Positions 1-13,066 of a stretch of DNA of 64,000 nt are shown piece after piece. A model generated the notes under the pieces. That model searched no databases. It saw nothing but the letters and a program-made list of their open reading frames with translations, and had not been told where the DNA came from. Source of the DNA: Triplophysa rosa (Eukaryota > Chordata > Actinopteri > Cypriniformes > Nemacheilidae). Numbering within the stretch: position 1 is the stretch's first letter; each line of letters starts with the position of its first letter. The stretch spans positions 32,671,092 to 32,735,091 of the forward strand of contig NC_079891.1 in the NCBI RefSeq assembly GCF_024868665.1, in the 5' to 3' direction. The position numbers were made by a program, and so were the translations under genes.

Positions 1-1029
1 TTATAGATTTGAGAGATTTGAGATTTTATGAGATGTTTTATGCTTTATGACTTCAGAAGACTTGGTATTTCATACACTGGGTGGAATTGTATAGAATTAA
101 TTGACTTTTTTTAGGACTGAGCTAAAAAGGAAGACACTATTTACTGAAAATCCTGTCTTAGTATCATGTACAATTAACTTTCATCCGGCTTATTCTTTAA
201 TATCATGGCATTAGATCAACTTTTAATATGAAGCTTTGTCATGTCCCTTTAAAAACACACACAGCAACAGTTGCTGTCTGTGTGCATGCACGTAGTCCTC
301 ACTATGTAGGTCACCGCAGTTTAACATGGCCGTCCTGATGGGCTTTCCAGAGCAGTGTCGAGTTTTACGGCTGGGTTTTTGGCCTGTGAGAGCGCCTGTG
401 CTGTTTCACACAGCTGAGAGAAATACTACAGGAAGAGAGTGAGAGAAACGGCCAGGAGGAAAGGTGTGGGTCAGCACAAGAACCTGAGTGGAAGCAGTCA
501 TGATGTCATGGCGGCAGACCGCAGTGAGGCTTTCCTCTAGACAGAGCATTCAGGACATGTGGATGTCCCACACCCTCATGCTACACCCAGAGCGAGAGCG
601 TCTCTTTTCTCTCATAAATCACAGAGAAATGAAGGTTGTTGGCTGTAATGCTTTAACTCTTGTTTGTTCATTATTTATATTTTTCTCTGAGTTTGTTTTG
701 AATTACATTTTGACAGAATCGCAAAACAATCTGAGTTGATCCAGTTTTTATTTTCTGCAAATAAACGTAAATAAAATCAATATTTTTATTTCAAATTTAG
801 GGAAACTATTCTCCGAATTAAACAAAATTAATCATTTTACCCAAACACATGAAAATAATTTAGAAATGGTCTAATGTTTTTTTATTGTTTTGTGTCTCCA
901 GTTTTCCTTTGGGTGCTTTATACACCAGAGTTGCATTTTGGTTCCCCGTTCGGCAGTATTACAATCTCCATCCGTCCTGGAAATCGTTTGATTTGTGGCG
1001 TTTGTTCATGTTTTTGATCTTTTTCTCAG
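1..1029 (+). other. scarf2 intron sequence before the transmembrane exon
   Basis: No EGF-like coding exon with splice sites could be found here. The polypyrimidine tract and AG at 1010-1029 form the acceptor of the transmembrane exon. ORFs in this stretch lack cysteine spacing of EGF repeats and are taken as chance. Confidence 0.5.
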
Positions 1030-4000
1030 ATCCTAACCAGCGGATGGGAGTTATAGCTGCAGGAACATTAGTGACGTTCCTGTTTATCGTCCTTCTCTCC
1101 CTGTTGTGTTGCTGTTTCCTCTGTAGTAACAAGAACAATCGCAAGTGAGTTTGAAAACCACACCAAATGATATTAAGGGTTGAAGATTTGTCTTAAGAAA
1201 AAACGTGATAAAACGTGGACGTGTAAAAATGTCAACTTTTGACTAAGCCTGTCTGTATTCATTGTTCCTCTGGATTCATCTCTCGACACCGACACAAATC
1301 CACAGTTATACAAAATGGTCTAACGTCATCGTTTCTCTTTCAGCGCTGACCAGGAAAACTCCACCAACAGCAAGAAGGCCAAAATAATCCTCTGTGGTGG
1401 GTTCAGTCGAATCAGCACCAAACTTCCCCGAATCCCTCTTAGGAGACAAAAACTACCTAAAGTCGTTGGTATGTCTGTATTTTCCATTATCTTGTAACAA
1501 GTATAATTCGGGTCACACTCTTAAAAATAAAGGTGCTTAAAAGGTTCTTCACAGAGATGCTATAGAAGAACCATTTTTGGTTCCACAATGAACCATTCAG
1601 TCAAAGGTTCTTTACAGAAGCGTCTCTTTCTTACCCTTTTATAATCTGAAGAACCTTTTTTTCACCACAAAGAACCTTTTGTGAAATAGAAAGGTTCTTC
1701 GGATGGTAAAGGCTCTTTATGGAACCATTTAGAAAAAAAAGGTTCTTCTATGGCATCGTGAAGCACCTTTATTTTTAAGAGTGCCATTTTAATGTCCTAT
1801 TTTAATGTGATTATAAAAAGATGTTCATCTAATGGAGTGCAATGAAGTCAGTCTCAAGATTTGTCTTTTAGGGACAATTTCCTGGGGCCAGTTGCATAAA
1901 TTTAGCCGCTAAGTCTCACTGACTAGCAATTATTTAGGACCAATCTGTCTTACTTTTCAGATTTCAATTAGACCAATCTACCTTTTTATGTAACTGATTT
2001 TATGAAGTTATGACCAGTCTTGAAGAAAGAAATGAGATCACTAACTTGTAAGACTAGTCTAGTAGTTTATGCAACCGGCCCCTGGACAGGGCTTAAGCCT
2101 AGTCCCAGACTAACTTAAATGTAAGTGTCTTGGTCGAAAACAACTTGCCACTGGCATATCTAAAAATATATCTGTGCCACTGTTTTGTCTGAAGATGCAC
2201 ACCAGTAATGTTTTTTTTAGGGCTGTCAAACGATTAATCGCGATTAATCGCATCCAGAATGAAAGTTTGTGTTTACATAATATATATCTGTGTACTGTGC
2301 AAAATTATTTTGTAGTTATTAACACATACACATACATGCATATATTTAAGGAAAAAATCTAAAAATTAATAAACATTTATATATAATTTGAATTATTAGT
2401 CAATTGAATTATTAGTCACTGCTCCGGGGGTACGTGTGTTCACTACTCTCTGGATGGGTTAAATGCAGAGGTCACATTTCGTTGCCTTGTACATGTGCAA
2501 TGACAATAAATTGAATCTAAATCTAAATCTAAAAAAATCTATAAATAATATTTCCTAAATATGTATTCATGTGTATGTGTTTGTATTTATAAATACAAAA
2601 TTAATATGCACAGTACATAGACATATATTATGTAAACACAAACTTTTATTCTGGATGCTATTAATCGCGATTAATCGTTTGACTGCCCTAGTTTTTTTGT
2701 AAAGTATGTTTTTGAAAACGACTTATATATCCTAATTTAACTAAACCCTAGTCCTGGTTTAAAATAATCCCTGTCTGGGAAACCGCCCCTAAAAGACTTA
2801 AAACAGATCTTGAGACTGACTTCATTGCCCTCCATTTAGAACCAAAATGACTCTCTTTACTTTTAAATTATAGATTAAAGTCAAGTGGCCAAAGTGCCTA
2901 ATGGGATGTTGATGGTTTGAATAGAATCCACAGGGACTTTATTTTTTTGGCTGTTTGCAAGTGTTTGAGTCTTTATCTTTTCCTTGAATTTCCTCATTTC
3001 CTTTTTTTATTAAAGCATTATTAAAGCATCTATAAATCAATGTGCATTGGGTAAAGCGTAATATAATTGAAATAAAATTGCATGGAAACAGATAACTAAT
3101 CCTCAATGAGAGATGACTAATTTTTTTGTCATCATGGAACCGTTTTGTAGTTGAGGAACTGGATTGCAAACAGCTTGCAGAAGTTTACTTTAAAGACCTA
3201 ATTTATATTCCCATGCAAATATATTATACTTTTTAATTAGGGATTTGTTCACAATATTCATATTAAAAGAGAATTAAAGGTACATAAATAAGATGAGCAA
3301 GTTAGGTTGAGCTGTCGGTTACGATTTCATGGTAATATCAGTTTGCCATCATTTGAATTAAAGGAAATAAAGTAACCTACAATGTTTCAAGTATGGATGA
3401 CAATAGAGAAGTGAAAGTTATGGATTGCCGCTTTAAAGGAAATTGATCTAAAAATAAAACTTCTATCATCATTTACTCGACGTTATGTTGTTTAAGATGT
3501 GATACAATAATGCACATTTCCCAAATTTGGTTTATTTAGTTTTATATGCTTTTCTTAAAGACAACCGGGTAACATTAGAGTGTAAAAAACAGCTGGTTTG
3601 TTAAAAAGAATATGGACGTCACAACTATTTAACACAATATATAAAACAATGCTCCAGTGTGTGGACAGTGGGTCACGGATGAGAGAGAACAACGAGCCAA
3701 TGAGAGAAAGCTCCAAGCCGTGCTGCCCTCTTAAAGACATGTGCTTCCTCGCCTAATTTAACACATTACAGAAGTTAAAAAGTCATTGCCGTCGGGCTTG
3801 GGTAACAAAGTCCTCTTTAAACAATAATGACACTGTTGGTTAGGGTCAACCATGGCCTGCAGCTTGTTTCAATAAACCTTCAGGCCGTGAAACCCAGGAG
3901 AGACCAATCACATGGTGCAATGCAATAATGAGGTGGCACTTTATTCTAAAGATATTTGAGAACCAGGTTGTGACAGAATTTGAGAGGGAGAATAAAAAGC

Positions 4001-7000
4001 AAATGCAGATGTAGATGTACCAGATTCTTTTCTGGTCTTCCCCACCCCCTCATACTTCTCACTTTATGGGAGGAGCTGGATGAAAATATCACTCGTGCTT
4101 CCTTCTCTTCCTTTTGCGAGCCGGCGGTTCTGCTGTCCTCATTGGCTGACCACAGGCGAAAGTGAGGTCTGCTATTTTTTCCCTTTCTTTTCTTCCCCAC
4201 TTTTTTGTAACTCTACCCTATTAGGAGAGCAGTGGGCTGTGGGGGTTCTTTAGACGGGAAGTGACCAAATATACCTCTGGGTATTTCAGAGCTGTTTTTA
4301 ACCACGTTGCAGTTGGTAATGATGGATTTAGAATAGGAAAAGGGCGAAAAATGTTTACCCCCTTCTTCTCCTGAGAGTTTCACATTGTGTTTCTGTACAT
4401 AGTTTAAATAAAGATGTGTAGGGAAAAAGCATCACTTTACCAGGCATTTTGCTTTAAAATGGCCACTGTACGTCAGCGCCGCCACATATTGGTCAGGGCA
4501 AAGCCAACTATAAACACATACAAGTGAATGGTGGAGCTGCGGTTTTCTGCATATAAACACAATAACGGGTTAATTTCTCAACTAATTCCAATACTTGATT
4601 ATTTATACGTGGAGTACAGAAACGTTATGGCTACAGTTAAAGATGGTAAGACTTGAAAAAATATGAATTGTCATACGGGACTGTTAAAACCCAAGCTTGT
4701 CAAGCGTTCATTTAGGCTTAACAATTGTGTACACATTGCTGATGTGATGTAATTTAAGGTAGATGAAATGCACATAAAAGCTCGTTCACTTTTATTTGAA
4801 TCAATCTCAACATGATGTGTTTTATTCTCGACTAATACGTCCACGTGTGGTTATTTTATTCTGTTGCTTGTCCTGCATATACAGCATCCCTAACTGAACA
4901 TCTCAACTGCCATCTAGTGGATTTACAGAATAAGAGGCTCAGTTAATGTATATTTCACAATTCCTTATAATTAATATATAATACATAATTCATCTTTGTC
5001 ATAAGTATACCTATAGAGATATTAAGAACCTAGGGACAAGATAAATTTGTACTCTACGTATATCGTAAACCATTGAAATGTGTTAAGTAATGTAAACGTG
5101 ATTGTGCTTTTAATGCCGAAAAAGCACTTCTGATATACAGTATATTTATGTCTATCTGAGTTCATTTGGGCTCAAAACATAACAGGCGCAAAGAGTTTAA
5201 TTGGTATGAAACCGAATGTCCAATGAATGTCAAACGTCAAACTAACTTTACCGCGGTCATTTGATGATATATGCACAGTGTTATTTATTTACACTGTGTT
5301 CTGCAGTTATCTGATGGTATTTGATGCTGTCCTGTATTCCATGCAGTCGGGCCATCTCCTCCTCATGCGCTCATAGTGCGATGGCGAGACAGCGCTGCTT
5401 AAATATTTAGATTAATTTGATTTAAGATTTGAGTTGGATTTTACAAGAAGGTGCATGAAACAATTATCACTCTATACAAGCGTAAATAACTTTAATCTTC
5501 ATGATAATGTGGATCTTTACCGGATATGAAGTGAAATGAAATGTGTGTGAGGCATTAATAATCGTTCTTATCACATTTATTTTCTGCAATCTAACTTGAG
5601 TTCACTAACTCGCCATTTGTGTCGCCAATTCCCCTTGTCTCCAGACAAGGTGCGCACATTCTCCCGTCAAGTTTGCTATTAATTAATCACAACCTTTGCT
5701 TGTGAAGTGGTGTACACACGTTTCCAGCCCCGTTTTCTGCATACGCATTGTTTCTAAATGAGACCATTTAAACCAAATGAAAGTGATAAGAAATGATTTT
5801 ATGTGACATTTTGCATTCAATGCAACCAATGCAAAACAATGCAAACAAACGTTTTCGGGTACAGATTAACATTTTAGTGATTAAAATGTATCTTTTTTAC
5901 GTTATGGTAGTATTTGATGTAATGCTTTTAATTGTATTAAAGTTAGTTTTATTAAAGTTAAATAAAGTTAATTTTATTAAAGTTATATTGTAACCATTTT
6001 TAATTCAATTCAACTGAAATTAATTTCTATAGCACAACATTTTGCGTTGTTGCAAAGCAGCATATCGTCGCTGTCCTTCTTAAACCTTGTATGTCCGAAT
6101 TGTTTTTCACTGTAGTTTTTAAATTATGACGTACTGTGTTGTCAAAGTTGACCAGCACTTTTTAATACTTTTTATTGGTTAGATATTTGCAAAACCCAGT
6201 GACAAGCATAAAGGGTGACTGAGACATAAATAATGATTTATGGCAAACAGTAAAAATCACAAAGCATTAGGGATGTAACAATATCAAAATCTCGCTGTAC
6301 GGTAATACCTCTGTATAAAGTCCACTGTATGGTATTTATTGCTTTATTTAAAATGCCAAATGATGATTTTAACTCATACCTCTAAGCAACAGCTATGATT
6401 CGAGGATAAAGAAAAGATATAGTATGAGATGGGTCAAATTGCCTAAAAATCCCTTTTATAAAATAAAGTAATTGCACCAGATTGACCTTGCCAAAGGTAA
6501 CATCTACTATTTTTTTTACATTCTCTATGTTAGGCCCGGAAGACCTATCGTCTCATACAGTCATGTGACCACGATAATATTGAGACAATTTTGCTATTGC
6601 AATAACACAATATCGATAATATTGTTACATCACTACAAAACACGGAGATACGAGGTTTCAGAAGGACAGCAGCGATATTCAATATACATTATTGTCATAA
6701 AGATAACAGTAATGAGATTTTTTTTGTGGTCATTGTTTTACACTTTACACAACAAGAATTTTGTGGATGAATGCTTAAATTAATACAGTCCATGCATAAA
6801 TACTTTAAAATGCAGATGGTCCTAAAACTGGTGTGATTTTTTTTACATTTCTTTCACTTTTTTGAGGCCATGTGACTTGTTCTAGGGCTTGATGTAGTTT
6901 TTTTGTCCATTTATAAACATGTTTCTATAGGCGTCAGAGAAACAGGCCACCTGCTGCCTACAGTAACAACAGAGCTTTTTTCGCAGCTGTGGATGAGCCA

Positions 7001-8809
7001 CTAATGCACTTTTGTTCAAGGTCTGTAAAGCGATGGGGTGGGCTGCCAGACCAAGTCTCTCTGTGTCCGTCGAAGACAGCAGTTGTCTGATGTCAGTAAC
7101 CCTTATTACACCATTGCATCTGTTTGTATGAATCCCCGACACGCATGTTGTGCATTTTACCCACAATGACCTCGTGAATCCCTATGATCAGCAGCAGACA
7201 CAGAGATAAGATTTTCCTTTGACATGAAGTTTTCGCCAGCTGTTCGGAAAACGAATAAAGAGTGGAATGTAAATTGTTACGTTATAGGCGATTCTCCAAA
7301 AATGCATTTTATTTCTCTGTGGTTTACAGCGCTATGTGCTGCAGAAATGTTTAGTTTTGCAAATGTTAGAGTTTTACCGTGCTTGGAGAGATGAGCTCTG
7401 AGAAATGAGTAAGATGAGCCCTTTGCAAATAGCAAAGAAAAGCAAGAAGCATCTACGTTTGCTCAAATCAAGTATAGTTAAACTAAACAGTTGAGTTTTG
7501 GAGTGTTTTTCACTTTGAGAGTGTAGAAACCAAAGTAAACAGCCCGTGGTTCCTCAAGTGTCTGAAGAATCTTTCACTCTGTACGTCTCAGCCGCTAGGC
7601 CAAAGTAACATTTGTTTCTGTAGTTTTAAACCAAGATTAAGAAAACCTTTTTATTTTTTTGGACTGATGCACAATGGATGAATGTTGCGCAATATCTCGT
7701 ATACAGAATGTGGTTACTTTTGATTCATGTTGACTTTGAAGTATGACGAAGGTTGTTTCAAAGGTTGCACGGCTAAATAATAAATATTAAAAAGACCATA
7801 TCAGGACAGGCTAGCTTGTGTGGTTGGCGAATACTTCAATGCCTCGTGGCGGAAAGGAGACCACAGGAATCTCTAGCCAACCATCTTTTCTAGGTCAGCA
7901 TGAAGGCATCATCACATTTAAACTGTCCAGACGGAAATGCTCTTTTTTATGTTTTATGGCATTCAAAGCAACACAACAACAAAAGGAAATGACATGATAT
8001 AAATAAACTTAAGAACATGATTATTATGTTTATGGTGCAACTTTAAGATCCAATAAAAAGTATAAATGATATCCATATCTTATATTAAGTGAATAATCAA
8101 CCTGATTCTCCACACTAAATTCTTTCCTCTTTTGAGAATGTCACTGGTGTGCTTTAAAGTGCAGAATCTGCCATCAACGCTGGCTTTCAAACCGATTCTC
8201 TGCGCTCATTCTGTACACTTCATGGCCTTGTCTGTCACCAGTGCACGCCGGAGAGCCTAAAATCTCCACACACATGCTGTCAAAGAGCTTTTGTCTGCTG
8301 AGCTAACCTTTCTGTTTGTTTTCCTCTTGTCCAAACTCTTAGTCACCCACCATGATCCAGAAAACACCTTCAACAGTATTATCGAGCCGCCCTCCGTGGT
8401 GGACCAACCTTCTCCTTCGTGGTCGTCCCAGGAGTCCTTCTCTTCCTGCGAGACGAGCGAAGACGACCATCATTACTCCCTCCCACCCGAAGGTGAGACA
8501 GTGGGAGGTGCGGGAGATCTGTTTGTCCAAATAGAGATTTAATTAAGAAGTCTCCTAATCTGACCCAGTTCTGTGGTAAACGTCCTTTGGGGGGGTGTAT
8601 GTCATGTGTAGAGAGATAATACAAACAGCAAATGCTAAAAAACACAAAGTCAGCAGATGATAGTCTTTCAGGATGCGACTCAGGCCTCTTCTTGCATAAA
8701 TTGTGGTATTGGAAAGGAATTGTTTCGGGTTTGCTGCCAAAATTGATTTTGTAAGTGTGAGCAAGAAAACGCGAATGTGTGCTTTAAAGGTTAATGCATA
8801 TGCATTGAT

Positions 8810-8843
<34 letters not shown>

Positions 8844-11201
8844 AAGCTTTTCTTCAGATCATAACATCACTCACTGTCCTTCCGAAACCTTGTATGTCCA
8901 AATTCGCAGTTTTTTAGGAAATGGAAAAAACGCTGTACTGTGATGTCAAAGTTGACTAGCACTTTTTAATCGCTTTTATTTGTTAGATATTTGCAAAACC
9001 CGGTGACAGACATAAAAAGTGACTAATAATAATGATTTATGACAAAAAATAGAAATCACGAAATGGAGATATGAGGTTTCAGAAGGACAGCAGCGATCAT
9101 TTTGTTAATGCTGTTATTCATTTTTGATACATACATTTTTAGCTATTTTTAACAATACATCAGTATGATCAAAATTTAAACCATGTTCAGTATAACTTAC
9201 TGAAAATAAAAATGATACATAAATTATTAATTGCATTTTGCAACAATAAACATTTCAGTGCTACAATGCCATTTACGCTGAAACATGATATGACAATTCA
9301 GCGATCAGTTATCTTAAAGTGATCTTCTTGTCATTTCAAACCCGTATGACTTTCTTTCTTCCGCAGAACACAAAAGAAGATATTTTGAAGAATGTTATTA
9401 AATCGAACAGTGATGGCACCCATCCACTTGCAGTGGTTTTGTGTCCATACAATAGAAGTGAATGGGTGCCAGCGCTGTTCGGTTACTAACTTTCTTCAAA
9501 ATACCTCCTTTTGTGTTCTACAGAAGGTTTGAAATGAAAATGACAGGGTGAATAAAACATGAAAGAATTTTCATTTTTGGGTGAACTATCCCTTTAAGTG
9601 AAATTGTATTAAATAAATAATTTGTGTTAAATAAATAATAAGTATATTTACAAAAGATAAATGAATATAAAAATAAAATAAATATATATTTTATTTTATA
9701 ATGAGATGTTTTTAACAATTAATTTCTGATCTAGGGCTGTCACGATATTGATTATTATAGCCCAAAAGAGTTCATGATAACAATATTATTGTGATATCTA
9801 CTCTATTAAAAAATAACAAAAATAAGTCAAATTCATCTTTAATTTTGTTTAAATGTATTTACTTTTTGTGGAGAATGAATCACACTCAAAGTAAGTGTAG
9901 GAAAGCAGAGAGAGTGTTTTAACCATTGTGGGTGCAAAACCGCCACCTATTATGTTGGGGTGTTTACCAGATACTGCCACTGAATTATTTTTATGATATC
10001 ATATAGGTAATATTAACACAATATCAATAATCGCAGTTATTAAAGTCACTATTATTATCAATATGTAGCACACACTTTCTCTAACATCTTTTGTTTTCTC
10101 TCTTGCTTAGAATCTATGAATGACAGTTGTGAGAAAGGAAGTGCTGCTCAAGAAAACTCATCAACACCCCATGAAGATGATGCAGGAGAGTACACGTCCC
10201 TCAAAGACACCACAAAGCCGTCTGTTAATGACGGTTCCGAGCAGCCACTCCTGAAGTTCTCTGACAGCGAGGGGTCCACCAGCGGTTCCGAGTCCACCAT
10301 GGGCGCCGTTTACGCTCATATAGCCCGTCTTTCAAAACACTCCAAAGAGGAGGAGGAAAGTTTGGCACCGGAGGTCAAAGGTAACGGCAAAGCACCATCT
10401 CCAGAGAAGACAAAACCTCGTCCTCCTGACCCTTCAACCAAACCGAAGATATCTTGGATCCACGGAACAGCTGGAAGCAACCAATCAGAGCAAGGCCAGA
10501 CTCCGACAGCGCAAAACGAGAAGAAGAGCTCTGGAAAGGTTGATGAGAAACAGAGGTCAAAAGAGAAGTCGAGCAAGAACGCTGAGAAGCATCAAGACAG
10601 CAAGAAGGCCAATGGAAACGAATCCCCAAGCAAAAGCAAAGCCTCTGAAACCATAGAGCACCTCAATGGAACATTCCAAAATGCCTGGAAGAAGATCGGC
10701 AACTTCCACTCGGACAAGAAAGCCAACGACACCAGCAAAGATCCGCCCAAGAGTCCAAAACTCATGCATCCGCACATGAACTCCGAGGCTGCCACCCTAC
10801 TGGCCGCTCAGCTGAAAGAGAAGACCCAGAGCCTAAATCGAAATGAGGGTCTCACGGTGGGGGTCAAATCCAATGGCGTCTCGACCCCTCAAGTCAACAA
10901 AGAGAAACCGACCCCACCTCAAAAGACCAAGCGTTCTGTAACGGGGAGCAACAAACCCCTCCTGCCTACCTCCAGTAACCTGCAGAAGATGGTGGCCCCT
11001 ATTTCAGACTCGACCCCTGAGCCTAAAAGTCCAGAGAAACAGGGGGTAAACGGGACCAAGGTAGAAGTGGAAGGCGATGTCACACCAAAGAAAACGCCCA
11101 TCAAGAAACCACCGAGGAAAAAAGGAAAGGAGGGAACACTGGAAACGGAAAGCAAAACCACTCCTAAGACGGCCATTATGCCACCTCAGACGGTCAAATA
11201 G
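1030..11201 (+). CDS. scarf2: Scavenger receptor class F member 2, 3' part (transmembrane exon and cytoplasmic tail)
   Basis: Four coding exons join in phase: 1030-1144, 1344-1468, 8343-8492 and 10111-11201 (stop TAG), each with AG acceptor and GT donor (GTGAGT, GTATGT, GTGAGA). They encode the last 492 complete residues. Exon one carries a hydrophobic span ending in CCCFLC, read as the single transmembrane helix. Exon two is basic, with LPRIPLRRQKLPKVV. Exon three has HHDPENTF and a QPSPSWSSQESFSS motif. The large last exon is Ser/Lys/Pro-rich, with VYAHIARLSKHSK, a KPTPPQKTKRSV stretch and KKTPIKKPPRKK near the end. These tail motifs agree with SCARF2 as I remember it, rather than SCARF1. 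SCARF2 (SREC-II) is a cell-surface EGF-repeat receptor studied in cell adhesion. The signal peptide and EGF repeats must lie left of position 1, so the gene is partial here. Intron two (1469-8342) is swollen by nested transposons. Confidence 0.9.
1516..1783. mobile_element. MITE with perfect 23-bp terminal inverted repeats, in scarf2 intron 2
   Basis: Left end CACTCTTAAAAATAAAGG is exactly mirrored at the right end (1761-1783). The interior is built of inverted copies of AGGTTCTT and AAGAACCTTT. No coding capacity. Superfamily not assigned. Confidence 0.8.
1884..2082. mobile_element. Inner MITE (GGGGCCAGTTGCATAAA ends)
   Basis: GGGGCCAGTTGCATAAA at the left is mirrored by TTTATGCAACCGGCCCC at the right, 199 bp in all, inserted into the left arm of the 1831-2836 element. 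No ORF. Confidence 0.65.
2218..2690. mobile_element. hAT-type MITE, copy 1, with 8-bp target duplication
   Basis: Ends TAGGGCTGTCAAACGATTAA and TTAATCGTTTGACTGCCCTA; flanks GTTTTTTT at 2210-2217 and 2691-2698 form the 8-bp target duplication expected of hAT elements. Same family as 15019-15370. Carries a SINE 3' segment in its middle. Confidence 0.85.
2415..2519 (+). mobile_element. SINE 3' segment inside the hAT MITE
   Basis: ACTGCTCCGGGGG..TGTTCACTACTCTCTGGATGG with TTAAATGCAGAGGTCACATT matches the body of the SINE at 44945-45200. It is 5'-truncated and ends in an ATCTAA-rich tail. A duplicated TTGAATTATTAGTCA sits just left of it. Confidence 0.7.
2837..6063. other. scarf2 intron 2, no gene seen
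   Basis: AT-rich intron sequence. A short decayed TTAA-MITE-like piece occurs near 3436-3490. ORFs at 3555-3740 and 3946-4200 lack domains and splice support. Confidence 0.4.
6064..6676. mobile_element. MITE family B, copy 1, interrupted by a hAT-like MITE
   Basis: Left end ATCGTCGCTGTCCTTCT is mirrored by AGAAGGACAGCAGCGAT at the right. It is related over most of its length to 8866-9096, which lacks the insertion at 6268-6635. Confidence 0.7.
6268..6635. mobile_element. hAT-like MITE inserted in family B copy 1
   Basis: Ends TAGGGATGTAACAATATC and GATAATATTGTTACATCACTA-type inverted repeats. Flanks CAAAGCAT and CAAAACAC match at six of eight positions, an aged 8-bp target duplication. Confidence 0.65.
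6677..8342. other. scarf2 intron 2, no gene seen
   Basis: No recognisable repeat or coding segment apart from the acceptor (CAAACTCTTAG) of the 8343 exon. The ORF at 6882-7166 has no domain. Confidence 0.4.
8815..8840. repeat. (AT)n microsatellite
   Basis: Uninterrupted AT dinucleotide run, immediately left of the 8866 MITE. Confidence 0.9.
8866..9096. mobile_element. MITE family B, copy 2 (uninterrupted)
   Basis: Same ends and interior (CTTGTATGTCCAAATT, TTGCAAAACCCGGTGACA, GGTTTCAGAAGGACAGCAG) as the copy at 6064-6676 but without the hAT-like insertion. Confidence 0.7.
9312..9597. mobile_element. TTAA-type MITE, decayed copy
   Basis: The right end GGGTGAACTATCCCTTTAA and interior (AACACAAAAGAAGATATTTT, AGTGAATGGGTGCC) match the intact copy at 20981-21303; the left end is degraded. 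Confidence 0.7.
9732..10060. mobile_element. hAT-like MITE fragment
   Basis: Starts TAGGGCTGTCACGATATTGAT; AATATCAATAATCGC near 10022-10036 is a mirrored internal piece. The right terminus is not clear. Lies in scarf2 intron 3. Confidence 0.45.
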
Positions 11202-11598
11202 AGAGGAGCTCTGCTTTAAAACTGATCCTCACACATTTCTCTTACTTCTATGCCATCTTGGATTTGTTTTTGTTTTCCGAGCTCATCTCAGTGCATTCTG
11301 GGATTGATCTTGTGTGAAGAAAGCGTGATGCTGCCTTTCAATTAGATCTTTGTTCTGGAATAGACTTCGCATCAGCATGCATACGACGCCTTAATACTAG
11401 ACATCCGATTCTTTTTATCAGACTTGTTTCATCCATTTTTTGAGAACTTGTGACACCTTGTGCAGGATTTCCTATCTTTAGGAATTGGACGATGGACGAT
11501 GAACGAGCTGCTTATAGGATTTATTATTTTGAAGGATTTTGGTTCTCATTAAGTCCTGAAATCGGAAACAACACTTAACTGCAATGACCGTACAGGTA

Positions 11599-11604
11599 AA
11601 TAAA
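11599..11604 (+). promoter_or_regulatory. Candidate poly(A) signal for scarf2
   Basis: First canonical AATAAA, about 400 bp after the scarf2 stop codon. Use is not shown by the sequence alone; later ATTAAA variants are alternatives. Confidence 0.35.
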
Positions 11605-13066
11605 GGAAGATTTTGTGTAATAAGCTTATTCCCTACACTTTCGGTTTTATCTACACCATGAAGAAAAAATTTGAACAAGACTTCATGTTTTTGAAGGTTG
11701 ATTTGGTATAAAGAACAAACCCATGATACTGAAGCGGTACAGGATTGATGCAAAAATATGTTTTACTCTTATTTTCTCTCAGGCTTATGTGTATGTTCTA
11801 TACAATACGAGTGATATCAAATCAGGAGAATTCACTGTTTTGATTCTAAGATAATGGTCTGCTTTCATACGTTGTATATAAAAATATGCAGTTTAGCCAA
11901 AGACCAGCATTCCCCCATCCATTCACAATGGAACCACATGAAGGTTCATGTATTACACGTGTGTGTCTGTTCTTAGTGTTCAGTAGTTTAGATTTCATCT
12001 TGTCAGGTTAGATATTTTTGCCAAATTCAACTCTGAATAGGATACTGGTTGGCCAGCAGCTTAGACCAGCAAAACTACCTTTGTTAGTTTGGTCAAGCTG
12101 AAGATTTGCTCGTCTCATTTTAGCTCTTAGTAGTTAACAACTGTTCTGTTGTGTCTGTCTTTTGCCAAAACCAGAGCCATAGAGAGAGAGTCACGTCAAC
12201 TTCGTTCACTTAAATGGAACTCTTTTTTTTCACAGAAAAACAGACCGATTGGGATGAACTTTTAACACATTTAAAGGCGCGAATAAAAAGAATTAAAAGA
12301 CATAAACAACTTCATGGAACTATCTGAAGGCTCCATGAATCATGTGACGCTCGAGAATTTTGAACTTCCGTTGACGCGACTCTCTCTCTCAACGGCCCTG
12401 GCCAAAACGATCAGTTATGTGCATTGTGATCCAAAACCATGGCTTGTAAAATTCACCTGCCGTTAGCAACATAATTTTTCATCTGACATTGCAAATACTT
12501 TCGCACATCAGCTTTGAATTTCTTGGTCATATTTGGATAAAGAACTCCAACTCTTAAATCACCAATAATGCTTTTTATCCATACAAATTACTTTGTAGCA
12601 TCCTGCAAAACTTTACCAAATCATTCTTTGAACAACTTAATGCATAAAAATACCTTTTGTGAAAATACCAACCAGCCATATATCATTTTTTTAACAGCAT
12701 TGCTTGAGTTGAAATATCTGTTAAGAGATTGTAATTGTCATGTCATATAATACTCTTTATTATATTTTGCAGTATTGTTGTATATTAGCATTATGATAGG
12801 ACATGTGTTATAGAAGTGTTAGTTTGGCTTTCAAATTTGTTTACTACCGAGTTATGGACAGCAATGCTGTGTTGTCATCGGTTTTAGGATAGAAACAAGA
12901 TGCCAGTATTAAGCAACGAAGTCAGTGGTTCTCAAACCCGGGGCCCCAAGATAGATCCAGTAGGGCCATAGATTTTGTGGCATTTTATGAAATAAAGCAA
13001 TATATCAAATTTTATGCAATCAAACATTAGACAAATAAAACCACCAGCCAAAAGAATTGATGTTCC

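Larger units (their letters stand above)
1831..2836. mobile_element. Outer MITE hosting nested insertions
   Basis: Left end AATGGAG..AATGAAGTCAGTC and right end GACTGACTTCATT..CTCCATT are inverted copies; a second inner pair (ACAGGGCTTAAGCC against the TTTAAA..CCCTGT region) continues the symmetry. The element is split by insertions at 1884-2082 and 2218-2690. Confidence 0.65.
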
